The notes beneath the pieces are model-generated. The model saw only the letters and a program-made list of their open reading frames with translations, was not told the DNA's origin and searched no databases. Positions 17,384 to 25,619 of a DNA stretch of 64,000 nucleotides are shown piece by piece. The translations under genes and the position numbers were made by a program. Source of the DNA: Maricaulis alexandrii (lineage in GTDB: Bacteria; Pseudomonadota; Alphaproteobacteria; Caulobacterales; Maricaulaceae); contig NZ_SWKP01000010.1 of assembly GCF_005871165.1 (NCBI RefSeq), forward strand, positions 111,221 to 175,220, given 5' to 3'. Numbering within the stretch: position 1 is the first letter of the stretch; every line of letters starts with the position of its first letter.

Positions 17384-18669
17384 TGAGCCTCGACTGGACC
17401 CTGATTGGCCCGGCCCTGACCATTGTCGGCCTTTTGTGCCTGTCCGCCTTCTTTTCCGGATCGGAAACCTCGCTGACCGCGACCTCAAGGGCGCGCATGC
17501 TGCAGCTGGAGCGCGACAAGGTGCCGGCCGCGGGCATCGTCAACCGGCTGATTTCGGACGGGGAAAGCCTGCTGGGCTCGATCCTGCTGGGCAATAACCT
17601 CGTCAATATCGCCGCTTCGATGATCGCCGGGCAGCTGTTCGAACGACTTCTGGGCGGCAATTCGGTGCTCTGGGCCACCCTGATCATGACCTTCACCGTC
17701 CTGATCTTCGCGGAAGTCCTGCCCAAGACCTATGCCCTGTCCAATCCGGACCGGTTTGCCCTGACCGTGGCCCGCCCGATCCTGCTGGCGGTGAAACTGT
17801 TCGCGCCGGTGGTGCGGGCGGTGCAATTTGTCGTGTCAGGGACGCTGCGCCTGTTCGGGGCGCGCGTGGACGGTCCTGTCCTCTCTGCCCATGACGAGCT
17901 GCGCGGCGCGATCGCCCTGCACCATGAGGAAGGCGGGGTGGTCAAGGATGACCGGGACATGCTGGGCGGTGTGCTCGACCTGCGCGACCTGACCGTCGAC
18001 GACATCATGGTCCACCGCAAATCCATCATCATGATCGATGCCGACAAGCCGCCGGCCGAGATCGTGACCGAAGCCCTGCACAGCCCGCATACGCGTCTGC
18101 CGCTCTACAAGGACGATTCCGAAAACATCGTCGGCATCCTGCACGTCCGGGACATGGCGCGGGCGCTGCACGAGGCCGATGGCGATGCCTCACAGGTGAA
18201 TATCGACGCCCTGCGCCGTGAACCCTGGTTCGTGCCGGAGACCACGGAAGTTCTCGACCAGCTCAATGCCTTCCGAGAAAAGCGCGAACACTTCGCCCTG
18301 GTGGTGGACGAGTATGGCGCCCTGATGGGCCTGGTGACGCTGGAAGACATTCTCGAGGAAATCGTCGGTGCCATCGAGGATGAGCACGACATCACCGTTG
18401 AGGGCATCCAGCCGGAAGACAATGAGCAATGGCTGGTGGATGGCGGCGTCCCGATCCGCGACCTCAACCGCGCGCTCGACTGGGAATTGCCGGACGAGGA
18501 AGCGGTGACGATCGCCGGACTGGTGATCCATGAAGCCCAGACCATTCCGGAACGGGGTCAGGTCTTCCAGTTCCACGGCGCCCGGTTCGAAGTCGTCGAA
18601 CGCCGCCGCAACCAGATCACCAAGCTTCGCGTCTCGGTCAGTCCCGATGATGTCGAAGTCGCCAGCTAG
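17383..18669 (+). CDS. CNNM/CorC (HlyC) family membrane protein with DUF21 and CBS domains
   Basis: The 428-residue protein has an N-terminal DUF21 transmembrane domain (about residues 1-190, including FFSGSETSLTATSRARMLQL and LLGNNLVNIAASM), a CBS pair (about 200-330, with VDDIMVHRKSIIMID and HFALVVDEYGALMGLVTLEDILEEIVG) and a C-terminal CorC/HlyC domain (about 345-425). Family members are inner-membrane proteins implicated in magnesium or other divalent cation efflux; the hemolysin label is historical. The start codon overlaps the aroB stop. Its stop overlaps the stop of the convergent lipoprotein gene in the palindrome CTAG. Confidence 0.9.
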   Translation: MSLDWTLIGPALTIVGLLCLSAFFSGSETSLTATSRARMLQLERDKVPAAGIVNRLISDGESLLGSILLGNNLVNIAASMIAGQLFERLLGGNSVLWATLIMTFTVLIFAEVLPKTYALSNPDRFALTVARPILLAVKLFAPVVRAVQFVVSGTLRLFGARVDGPVLSAHDELRGAIALHHEEGGVVKDDRDMLGGVLDLRDLTVDDIMVHRKSIIMIDADKPPAEIVTEALHSPHTRLPLYKDDSENIVGILHVRDMARALHEADGDASQVNIDALRREPWFVPETTEVLDQLNAFREKREHFALVVDEYGALMGLVTLEDILEEIVGAIEDEHDITVEGIQPEDNEQWLVDGGVPIRDLNRALDWELPDEEAVTIAGLVIHEAQTIPERGQVFQFHGARFEVVERRRNQITKLRVSVSPDDVEVAS

Positions 18670-19421
18670 TCCGTTTCGTCCCGATAGGCCTCGACATAGG
18701 CGTCACACGTCCCCAGCGGGGTGTCGCCTTCAACCGCGTCGAAATCACCCCGGGCCTCAACGACCAGATCCCCGAAAGCATCGGCAAACACGCTGGCCAG
18801 TTCGGTGGCGTCGGCCAGGTCACCGAAAGCGTCGGGCCCGTCCAGCAGGGTGGTGATACCGCCGCCCGAGGCCAAATGGTTCTGTGACGCCCACTGGATC
18901 GCCGCGATCTGTTCGCCGTCCGGCGTCAGGATTTCGCCTTCCGCCCCCAGCGCGCCAATCCCGATCGGGACCCGCGGATTGAGCGGGCCCGGCACGGCCA
19001 CACCGATGGCGCGGGACAGACCGGTCGTGGCCACATTGCTGCGTCGAAGCCCGGTGATGCGGGCCTCCAGGCGCGCCACCGCATCGGCGTCTTCCGGTGT
19101 CGGCAGAATGGAGAAGCCGCCGCGCGCAAAGCGCTGGCAGATTTCCCGCGACACCACGGCGCGCAGATAGTCCAGACGGTCCGGGGTCAGTGCGTCGTCG
19201 AACTCGGCACCGGCTGACAGTTCGACCACCGGCACATGCAGCGTGTCGATACCGGCCAAGGCTTCTCCGTCGGCATATTCCAACACCGGGACAAGCCGCC
19301 GCTCTCCAGAGACCAACCGTTCCGTGCTGGTCAGTTCGGTCGGGGTTTCGAACCGGGTCGAACACCCGGCCAACAGGCATCCGGCCACAATCGCCGGCAG
19401 ACAAATGATTGAAAAACGCAC
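18666..19421 (-). CDS. DUF3313-like lipoprotein
   Basis: The 251-residue protein has a lipoprotein signal with lipobox LLAGC (Cys20) and a mature domain in the DUF3313 style: LVPVLEYADGEALAGIDTLHV, then DRLDYLRAVVSREICQRFA, then a VARLEARITGLRRSNV strand and a C-terminal helix with GDLVVEARGDFDAVEG. Such proteins are membrane-anchored and of unknown function. The gene is monocistronic and convergent with the CNNM/CorC-type gene. The signal and family resemblance are clear; the role is not. Confidence 0.7.
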   Translation of the reverse strand: MRFSIICLPAIVAGCLLAGCSTRFETPTELTSTERLVSGERRLVPVLEYADGEALAGIDTLHVPVVELSAGAEFDDALTPDRLDYLRAVVSREICQRFARGGFSILPTPEDADAVARLEARITGLRRSNVATTGLSRAIGVAVPGPLNPRVPIGIGALGAEGEILTPDGEQIAAIQWASQNHLASGGGITTLLDGPDAFGDLADATELASVFADAFGDLVVEARGDFDAVEGDTPLGTCDAYVEAYRDETD

Positions 19422-19494
19422 GCCCCAACTCCCTCACGACACGTGCCCCAGCGTGCCAGACAGCACGCGCGGGACAACAGCAACATCTTGAGGT

Positions 19495-19764
19495 TTATTC
19501 GTCCGGAGCCTTCGCGCGGATCACCAGGGCATGCACCGGACCGGCCAATTCCTCTGCCAGCGCTTCATTCACCAGGCGGTGCCGGGCCACGCGATTGAGG
19601 CCCGTGAAACGGGATGACACGATCTCGACCGTGAAATGGCTTTCACCGCCCGGGCGCGCACCGGCATGGCCGGCATGCAGATGGCTGTCATCGATCACAT
19701 TGACTTGTTCCGGCGCCAGGGCCGCGCGGAGTTTGGCAGCGATACGATCCTGCATTCCCGTCAT
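19495..19764 (-). CDS. bolA: BolA family protein
   Basis: The 89-residue protein has the BolA fold with the conserved sequence VIDDSHLHAGHAGARPGGESHFTV in blocks, including the His-containing SHLHAGHAG region and the later FTGLNRVARHRLVNEAL helix with its invariant RH. BolA proteins act with monothiol glutaredoxins in Fe-S cluster trafficking. It is divergent from the J-domain gene (61 bp gap), a conserved alphaproteobacterial arrangement near cobS/cobT. Confidence 0.93.
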   Translation of the reverse strand: MTGMQDRIAAKLRAALAPEQVNVIDDSHLHAGHAGARPGGESHFTVEIVSSRFTGLNRVARHRLVNEALAEELAGPVHALVIRAKAPDE

Positions 19765-19825
19765 TTTTCAGCTTTCCACATCGGCTTCATTGCCGCTTTA
19801 CGGACGCATGCCCATAATTGGGGTC

Positions 19826-20440
19826 ATGGCCGAAGCGTTCCAGTACAAACCGCGGTTCAAAGACATCCGCATCAAACCGCCGAAGGATGAACCTTCGCCG
19901 GAGGAACGCGTATGCGAATGGCCTGGATGCCGCAAGCATGGTGACAGCCGGGCCCCGAAATCGAACGACCGGCTGAATGACTTCTACTGGTTCTGCCAGT
20001 CCCACGCGTCGGAATACAACAAGTCCTGGAACTTCTTCGAGGGCATGAGCGAAAACTCCGCCCAGGCATTCCGGGAAAGCGCGACCTATGGCCACCGGCC
20101 AACCTGGAACTGGCGCAATACGCATTCCGCCAGCGCCAAGGCCTCCCGCGCGAGCCGGGATTTCGCCGACGGTTTCGCCGATCCCTTCGGCATGTTCGGG
20201 GACCGGCGCGATCCGCACAAGGAAGCCCCCAAGGAAAAGTCCATGGGCCGGCTCCAGTCGAAAGCGCTGGAAACGATGGGGCTGGACGCCGATGCGGACA
20301 GCGGCAAGGTGCGCCGTCGCTATGCCGAACTGGTCAAGCAATTCCACCCGGATGCCAATGGCGGCGACCGGTCGAGCGAGGAACAGCTGGGCCGGGTCAT
20401 CGCCGCCTACCAGATCCTGAAAAACGCCGGCATGGCGTGA
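19826..20440 (+). CDS. J-domain (DnaJ-like) protein
   Basis: The 204-residue protein has an N-terminal region with paired cysteines and histidines (CEWPGCRKHG, then FYWFCQSHASEYN), which may bind a metal, and a C-terminal J domain whose signature HPD is in VKQFHPDANGG. The J-domain residues should stimulate DnaK ATPase. ATG 19826 is chosen because the upstream frame crosses bolA. This protein is regularly found between bolA and cobS in alphaproteobacteria, suggesting assistance to metal-enzyme assembly, but that link is inferred. Confidence 0.85.
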   Translation: MAEAFQYKPRFKDIRIKPPKDEPSPEERVCEWPGCRKHGDSRAPKSNDRLNDFYWFCQSHASEYNKSWNFFEGMSENSAQAFRESATYGHRPTWNWRNTHSASAKASRASRDFADGFADPFGMFGDRRDPHKEAPKEKSMGRLQSKALETMGLDADADSGKVRRRYAELVKQFHPDANGGDRSSEEQLGRVIAAYQILKNAGMA

Positions 20441-20664
20441 TCCTGGAGCGGGTGCGCCACAGGGTCGCCCGGGCTTTCGTACAATTTTAATGACAATTTG
20501 AATTTTCCGCCGTCAGCGAAAGATAAAATACAATCAGTTCCGCGTCGCAACTTAACACCATGTTTACTCAGCGCGCCGAAAAGTCCGCCCAATAACAAGT
20601 TGAAATAGATGCGGGAATTCATCCCGTTCCAGTTCAACACCAATGGCCAGGGCAGGGGCTGAAT
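20441..20664. other. AT-rich promoter region of the PAS chemoreceptor
   Basis: This 224-base gap is AT-rich in its middle (AATTTTAATGACAATTTG and nearby) and carries the inverted repeat CGGGA-ATTCA-TCCCG near 20612. It probably separates the chemoreceptor from the J-domain gene transcriptionally; no consensus promoter could be fixed. Confidence 0.4.
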
Positions 20665-22152
20665 ATGTTGAAAATGAAATCGTCGCGCAATCAACAGATT
20701 GCCAGAAATTACGAAGCCGTCGCACGTTCGCAGGCCGTGATCGAGTTCACGCCGGACGGCAAGATCATCACGGCGAACCAGAACTTCCTGGATGCGATGG
20801 GATACGCTCTGGACGAGGTGCGCGGTCATCATCATTCCATGTTCGTGGATGCCGCCTACGCCAAGTCTCCGGAGTATGAAGCCTTCTGGAGCCGGCTTCG
20901 TGAAGGTCTGGCCCAGGTCGCCGAGTACAAGCGCTTTGGCAAGGGTGGCCGGCCAGTTTGGATCCAGGCCAGCTATAATCCGGTCCTGGACGATGCCGGC
21001 CGTACGATCAGCATCGTGAAATTCGCGACCGATGTGACGGACCGCAAGCTGCGCAATGCCGAGGTGCGGGGCAAGCTAAACGCGCTGGACAAGTCGCAGG
21101 CGATCATCGAGTTCGGCCTGGATGGCATCGTCCAGACCGCCAATGAGAACTTCCTGAAGACCATGGGCTATTCCCTGGACGAGATCCTGGGACAGCATCA
21201 CCAGATCTTCGTGCCGGCAGAGGAGCGCAACACGCCGGAATACACGGAATTCTGGGCCAAGCTGGGTCGCGGTGAATTCCAGGCCGCCGAATTCCGCCGT
21301 GTCGGCAAGGACGAGAGCGATATCTGGATCCAGGCCAGCTATAATCCGATCCTCGACATGGACGGAGTCCCGTTCAAGGTCGTGAAATTCGCCACCGATA
21401 TCACCGAGCGCGTTCGCGAACGGCACCGTCGCACGGAAGCACAAAAAGCCATCGCGGCAGATTTGAGCCGGATCACGGAGTCTGCGTCCGGCACATCAGC
21501 GCAAACCGCCAGCGTCGCCGCCGCCGCCTCGCAAGCGTCTTCGGGCGTGCAGTCGATTGCCTCCGGAGCGGAGCAACTTTCAGCGTCCGCCGCCGAGATC
21601 AGTCAGCAAGTTTCGCGGGCCTCCCAGATCAGCCGTGAGGCGCTGGCCGAGGCCGACTCGACGGACGCCACAGTGCAGACCTTGTCGGATTCAGCGCAGC
21701 GGATCGGCGAGATCATCAAATTGATCCAGGCCATTGCCGACCAGACCAATCTCCTGGCCCTGAATGCGACGATCGAAGCCGCCCGGGCCGGTGAAGCGGG
21801 TAAGGGATTCGCCGTGGTTGCCTCCGAAGTGAAGGGCCTGGCCAATCAGGCATCGTCAGCCACCGACGACATTTCCTCGCAAGTCGCCGGGGTCCAGGCG
21901 GCCACCCGTCATGCGGCCGAAGCCATCGCCTCGATCCGGGCCACGATCTCGGAGGTCGAAAGCGTGTCCTCTGCCGTTGCCGCGGCCGTCGAAGAGCAGA
22001 CCGCCGTCACGGCCGACATGTCCGCCAACATGCAGGATGTTGCCCAGGGTGTGACGGATATCAGCGAAGCGATCCAGCGTATTGACGCTGCCACACGGGA
22101 CGTCGAAAGCTCGACCCGCAACGTACAGGGCGTCGCCCAACAACTCGCTTGA
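20665..22152 (+). CDS. Soluble chemoreceptor with two tandem PAS domains
   Basis: The 495-residue protein has no membrane helices. Two highly similar PAS domains (about residues 18-130 and 140-255) both contain SQA.IEF.DG...AN.NFL..MGY.LDE and end in WIQASYNP...KFATD.T. They are followed by a coiled coil and a methyl-accepting signalling domain with [18 protein letters not shown] and [12 protein letters not shown]. It is a cytoplasmic receptor of the BdlA type, likely sensing redox, oxygen or a small ligand through PAS-bound cofactor and signalling to CheA. It lies between the J-domain gene and cobS, a place not usual for a chemoreceptor. Confidence 0.92.
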   Translation: MLKMKSSRNQQIARNYEAVARSQAVIEFTPDGKIITANQNFLDAMGYALDEVRGHHHSMFVDAAYAKSPEYEAFWSRLREGLAQVAEYKRFGKGGRPVWIQASYNPVLDDAGRTISIVKFATDVTDRKLRNAEVRGKLNALDKSQAIIEFGLDGIVQTANENFLKTMGYSLDEILGQHHQIFVPAEERNTPEYTEFWAKLGRGEFQAAEFRRVGKDESDIWIQASYNPILDMDGVPFKVVKFATDITERVRERHRRTEAQKAIAADLSRITESASGTSAQTASVAAAASQASSGVQSIASGAEQLSASAAEISQQVSRASQISREALAEADSTDATVQTLSDSAQRIGEIIKLIQAIADQTNLLALNATIEAARAGEAGKGFAVVASEVKGLANQASSATDDISSQVAGVQAATRHAAEAIASIRATISEVESVSSAVAAAVEEQTAVTADMSANMQDVAQGVTDISEAIQRIDAATRDVESSTRNVQGVAQQLA

Positions 22153-22305
22153 GCCGGAGTGGCCGCCGTGCAGCGCATGGCGGCCATTCGCCTCAGCCGT
22201 TTGACTTGCCGGACCGCCAGACGTGCGATACGTCCGTGGACGTGTTTAACGCGGCTGCAGCAAACGACAGCCGCCTGACGACCTGTCACAGGTAAAGGCC
22301 GGACG

Positions 22306-23295
22306 ATGAGCGACAACTTCCCCCTGCAAGCCCCCGACAAGATCGCGGACACCAAGGCCCTGTTCGGCTTTGACGCGGGATTTGAAGTGAAAATGTTCTC
22401 CCAGCCGGATGAGCATACGCCGGCGATCGATCCGACCTATGTCTTCGATCCGCCCACCACGCGCGCCATCCTGGCCGGCTTTGCCTATAATCGCCGGGTG
22501 ATGATCCAAGGCTATCACGGCACGGGTAAATCGACCCATGTCGAACAGGTGGCCGCCCGCCTGAACTGGCCGATGGTCCGGGTCAATCTGGACAGCCATG
22601 TTTCGCGGATCGACATGGTCGGCAAGGACGCCATCGTCCTGAAGGATGGCAAGCAGATCACCGAATTCCAGGAAGGCATCCTGCCTTGGGCCCTGCAACG
22701 CCCGGTCGCCCTGCTGTTCGACGAATATGATGCCGGCCGTCCGGACGTGATGTTCGTGATCCAGCGCGTGCTGGAAGCCTCCGGCTCGCTCACCCTGCTC
22801 GACCAGACCAAGGTGATCCGACCGCATCCGTATTTCCGTCTCTTCTCCACCACCAACACGATCGGCCTGGGCGACACGACGGGCCTGTATCACGGCACGC
22901 AGCAGATCAACCAGGGCCAGATGGACCGCTGGTCGATCGTCTCGACCCTCAATTATCTGCCGCGCGAAACCGAAAACGCGATCATCATGGCGAAGATGGA
23001 TCATCTCGCCGAGACCGATGCCGGCAAGAGCACGATCGAAGACATGGTCAAGGTCGCCGATCTCACCCGCGAAGCCTTCATCAATGGCGACATTTCCACC
23101 GTGATGAGCCCGCGGACCGTGCTCACCTGGGCCGAAAACTACGAGATTTTCGGGGATCTGGGGGCCGCCTTCCGGCTGACCTTCCTGAACAAGTGTGACG
23201 AGCTGGAACGTCCGACCATTGCGGAAATGTACCAGCGCGTCTTCGGCGAGGACCTGCCGGAGGCGCCGATCAAGTCCGCCAGCGACGCGGCCTGA
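22306..23295 (+). CDS. cobS: Cobaltochelatase subunit CobS (AAA+ ATPase)
   Basis: The 329-residue protein is an AAA+ ATPase with Walker [10 protein letters not shown] (about residues 69-77), Walker [17 protein letters not shown], and a sensor region [15 protein letters not shown]. The N-terminal [21 protein letters not shown] is typical of CobS. CobS forms a ring complex with CobT that, with CobN, inserts cobalt into hydrogenobyrinate diamide in aerobic cobalamin synthesis; in many alphaproteobacteria CobS/CobT persist regardless of the rest of the pathway. cobT is in this window but 6.4 kb downstream, separated by arsenic, copper and flagellin genes. Confidence 0.95.
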   Translation: MSDNFPLQAPDKIADTKALFGFDAGFEVKMFSQPDEHTPAIDPTYVFDPPTTRAILAGFAYNRRVMIQGYHGTGKSTHVEQVAARLNWPMVRVNLDSHVSRIDMVGKDAIVLKDGKQITEFQEGILPWALQRPVALLFDEYDAGRPDVMFVIQRVLEASGSLTLLDQTKVIRPHPYFRLFSTTNTIGLGDTTGLYHGTQQINQGQMDRWSIVSTLNYLPRETENAIIMAKMDHLAETDAGKSTIEDMVKVADLTREAFINGDISTVMSPRTVLTWAENYEIFGDLGAAFRLTFLNKCDELERPTIAEMYQRVFGEDLPEAPIKSASDAA

Positions 23296-23341
23296 TCACG
23301 CCCTTGCAGAACGGGTGCCCCGCCTTGCGCCCGCCCCACAG

Positions 23342-23358
23342 TTCAACTATCGGTGAAA
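23342..23358. promoter_or_regulatory. ArsR-type operator overlapping the arsR start region
   Basis: TTCAACTATCGGTGAAA ends 1 base before ATG 23360 and matches 14 of 17 positions of the second site at 23754-23770. This suggests autorepression of arsR. Confidence 0.6.
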
Positions 23359-23359
23359 C

Positions 23360-23710
23360 ATGGAATCCGATCTGGCTGTCCGCCGTCTTTCCGCCCTCGC
23401 CCAGGCCAACCGGCTGGAGGTTTTCCGGCTTCTGGTGAAGGCCGGGCCTGACGGCATTCCCGCCGGCGAGATTGCCCGCACCCTGTCCATCGCCCCCAAT
23501 ACCTTGTCGGCCCAGTTGAACCTGCTTTCGTCAGCCGGGCTGGTGAAAAACCGGCGTGAGGGCCGGTCTCTCATCTATAGCGCCGAGTTTGAATCCATGG
23601 CCGATCTTCTGGTCTATCTGATGGAAGATTGCTGCCAGGGCCACCAAGCCGTCTGTGCGCCGATCATTGCGGCCGCATCGCAAGGCGATTGCTGCGACCC
23701 GTCCAGCTGA
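23360..23710 (+). CDS. arsR: ArsR family arsenic-responsive repressor
   Basis: The 116-residue protein has an ArsR/SmtB winged helix (residues 5-85: LSALAQANRLEVFRLLV, IARTLSIAPNTLSAQLNLL, REGRSLIYS). It has a C-terminal cysteine-rich tail with Cys91, Cys92, Cys99, Cys111 and Cys112, which could bind As(III). This C-terminal placement differs from the classical alpha-3 ELCVCDL site and is seen in other alphaproteobacterial ArsR types. It probably represses the arsI-like/acr3 genes immediately downstream and itself, through two matching dyads. No good Shine-Dalgarno precedes ATG 23360, where the operator lies. Confidence 0.9.
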   Translation: MESDLAVRRLSALAQANRLEVFRLLVKAGPDGIPAGEIARTLSIAPNTLSAQLNLLSSAGLVKNRREGRSLIYSAEFESMADLLVYLMEDCCQGHQAVCAPIIAAASQGDCCDPSS

Positions 23711-23747
23711 AACTTTGTACCGACCGGTTGACGGAAGGCAGACTGAT

Positions 23748-23775
23748 CATTATTTCAATAATCGTTGAAATAATG
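23748..23775. promoter_or_regulatory. ArsR-type operator upstream of arsI
   Basis: CATTATTTCAA (23748-23758) and TTGAAATAATG (23765-23775) form a perfect 11-bp inverted repeat around TAATCG, 21 bases before the arsI start. Its core TTCAATAATCGTTGAAA matches the dyad in front of arsR at 14 of 17 positions, which supports ArsR binding. Confidence 0.75.
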
Positions 23776-23796
23776 AAACCGGATAAGGACCCCGCC

Positions 23797-24234
23797 ATGA
23801 AACGGCTGCACGTACACATCTCGGTCACCGCCCTGGACAAGGCCGTCGACTTCTATTCCGCCCTGTTCGCGGCAGAGCCGACCGTCCGCAAGGATGACTA
23901 TGCCAAATGGATGCTGGACGATCCGCGTGTGAACTTCGCCATCAGCACCCGCACCCACGCCTCCGGCATCGAACATCTGGGCATCCAGGTGGACGATGAG
24001 AGCGAGCTCGCCGATGTCTATGCGCGCCTGGACCAGGCCGGCGGCGAGGTTTTCGAGGAAGGCGAGACCACGTGCTGTTACGCCCGCTCGGAGAAGAGCT
24101 GGATTGCGGACCCGGCCGGCGTACAGTGGGAAGTCTTCCGCACGTTCGGCGACAGCACCGTCTATGGTCAGGACCTGGCCATCCCGGCGCCGGCCCCTCA
24201 GTCTGAACGCCCGCAGAATACCTGCTGCAGCTAG
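23797..24234 (+). CDS. arsI: ArsI/CadI-like glyoxalase-superfamily protein (C-As lyase-like)
   Basis: The 145-residue protein is a vicinal-oxygen-chelate fold member closely resembling ArsI/CadI. It has MKRLHVHISV with metal-ligand His, EHLGIQV with His60, WEVF with Glu112, and the vicinal cysteine pair TTCCYA (Cys93-Cys94), plus a C-terminal CC. ArsI demethylates trivalent organoarsenicals using Fe(II) and oxygen; CadI-named homologues are cadmium-induced, so the exact substrate is inferred from the ars neighbours. ATG 23797 is chosen because AAGGA lies 7 bases upstream; ATG 23773 falls inside the operator. Confidence 0.85.
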   Translation: MKRLHVHISVTALDKAVDFYSALFAAEPTVRKDDYAKWMLDDPRVNFAISTRTHASGIEHLGIQVDDESELADVYARLDQAGGEVFEEGETTCCYARSEKSWIADPAGVQWEVFRTFGDSTVYGQDLAIPAPAPQSERPQNTCCS

Positions 24235-24246
24235 GAGCTCCCCCGC

Positions 24247-25272
24247 ATGCCCGTTTTCGAGCGTTACCTGTCGGTCTGGGTCGGCCTGTGCATCATCGCC
24301 GGCATTGGCCTGGGCCAACTGGTGCCCGGTCTCTTCGAGACCCTCGCCGGTCTGGAATATGCCAATGTGAATTTCGCCGTGGCGGTCCTGATCTGGGCGA
24401 TGGTCTGGCCGATGATGATCTCGGTCGATTTCGCCAGCCTGAAACGCGTTGGCGACCGGCCGAAAGGACTGATCATCACGCTCGCCGTCAATTGGCTCGT
24501 CAAACCCTTCTCCATGGCGCTGCTGGGCGTGCTTTTCTTCAAGCATGTTTTTGCCGGACTGATCCCGCCGGCCGATGCGGACGGCTATATCGCCGGCCTG
24601 ATCCTGCTCGGCGCTGCGCCCTGCACGGCGATGGTGTTTGTCTGGTCCCAGCTGACCAAGGGTGACGCCACCTACACGCTGGCCCAGGTCTCGGTGAATG
24701 ACGCCATCATGGTGTTCGCCTTTGCGCCGATCGTCGCCCTTCTGCTCGGCGTCACCGAAATCGCCATTCCCTGGTCGACCCTGATCCTGTCCGTCCTGCT
24801 CTATGTCGCCATCCCCCTTGCAGCAGGCATTGTGACACGGCGCATCTTGATGGGGGACAGGGGCAGTGAGGCCACCGTCACGACCTTCACCGAGCGCCTC
24901 AAGCCCTTCTCCATTCTGGGCCTGCTGGGCACGGTCATCCTGCTGTTCGGATTCCAGGGACAGGTCATCCTGGAGCGGCCGCTGATCATTGCCCTGATCG
25001 CAGTCCCCATCCTGATCCAGTCCTACGGGATATTTGCCATCGCCTATGGCGCGGCCTGGCTGTGGCGCGTCCCGCACAAGGTGGCAGCCCCCTGCGCGCT
25101 GATCGGCACGTCAAACTTCTTCGAACTGGCGGTAGCCGTGGCCATCAGCCTGTTCGGGCTCAACTCGGGCGCAGCCCTGGCCACGGTGGTCGGTGTGCTG
25201 GTGGAAGTGCCGGTCATGCTGTCCCTCGTGGCCCTGGCCAACCGGACACGTCCGCACTTCCCGTCAGACTGA
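24247..25272 (+). CDS. acr3: ACR3 family arsenite efflux permease
   Basis: The 341-residue protein has ten hydrophobic segments and the ACR3 signatures [10 protein letters not shown] and [20 protein letters not shown], with the conserved Cys126, plus the later [21 protein letters not shown] with its conserved Glu. It exports As(OH)3 across the inner membrane using the proton gradient. It lies 12 bases after arsI, so arsR-arsI-acr3 form an operon. Its TGA stop abuts the stop of the convergent cusF-like gene in the perfect palindrome ACTGATCAGT, leaving no space for a terminator. Confidence 0.94.
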   Translation: MPVFERYLSVWVGLCIIAGIGLGQLVPGLFETLAGLEYANVNFAVAVLIWAMVWPMMISVDFASLKRVGDRPKGLIITLAVNWLVKPFSMALLGVLFFKHVFAGLIPPADADGYIAGLILLGAAPCTAMVFVWSQLTKGDATYTLAQVSVNDAIMVFAFAPIVALLLGVTEIAIPWSTLILSVLLYVAIPLAAGIVTRRILMGDRGSEATVTTFTERLKPFSILGLLGTVILLFGFQGQVILERPLIIALIAVPILIQSYGIFAIAYGAAWLWRVPHKVAAPCALIGTSNFFELAVAVAISLFGLNSGAALATVVGVLVEVPVMLSLVALANRTRPHFPSD

Positions 25273-25605
25273 TCAGTCCGCTTCCGGCGCCGCCGCAATC
25301 ACCATCAGGTCCTCGCCGTGACGGGTCACCGTCACGGTCAGGGCGGCTCCTGGCTCGAACAGGGTGATGTCGACATCCTCGGCGATGTGGAAGCTCATCA
25401 CCATGCCCATCATGCCGAGTTCCGGCAGCGGACCATGCCGCAGCAGGGCCGTCCGGGCTTCGGTGTCCACCGAGCGGACATCGGCGAAAGTGGTCGATTG
25501 GGCGGCTTCCATGTCCATGCTGTGCTCGGCGGACATGTCGCCATGTCCGTGATGCATGTCCTGGGCAGAGGCCATCAGGGACAGGGCCAAGAGAATATCG
25601 ATCAT
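25273..25605 (-). CDS. CusF-like periplasmic copper-binding protein
   Basis: The 110-residue protein has a signal peptide (MIDILLALSLMASAQ), a His/Met-rich segment (MHHGHGDMSAEHSMDM) and a CusF-type OB fold, with LRHGPLPELGMMGMVMSFHI matching the family's copper-binding strand pattern of Met and His/Trp. It likely carries Cu(I) or Ag(I) in the periplasm to a partner. It is the last gene of the minus-strand copper operon, 14 bases after the multicopper oxidase. No CusA or CusB RND pump accompanies it here. Confidence 0.8.
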   Translation of the reverse strand: MIDILLALSLMASAQDMHHGHGDMSAEHSMDMEAAQSTTFADVRSVDTEARTALLRHGPLPELGMMGMVMSFHIAEDVDITLFEPGAALTVTVTRHGEDLMVIAAAPEAD

Positions 25606-25619
25606 GCCGGAACTCCGTT

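Noticed and set aside
22246..23004. 252-residue minus-strand frame in the cobS region
   Set aside because: It is antisense to a clear AAA+ ATPase and shows no motif.
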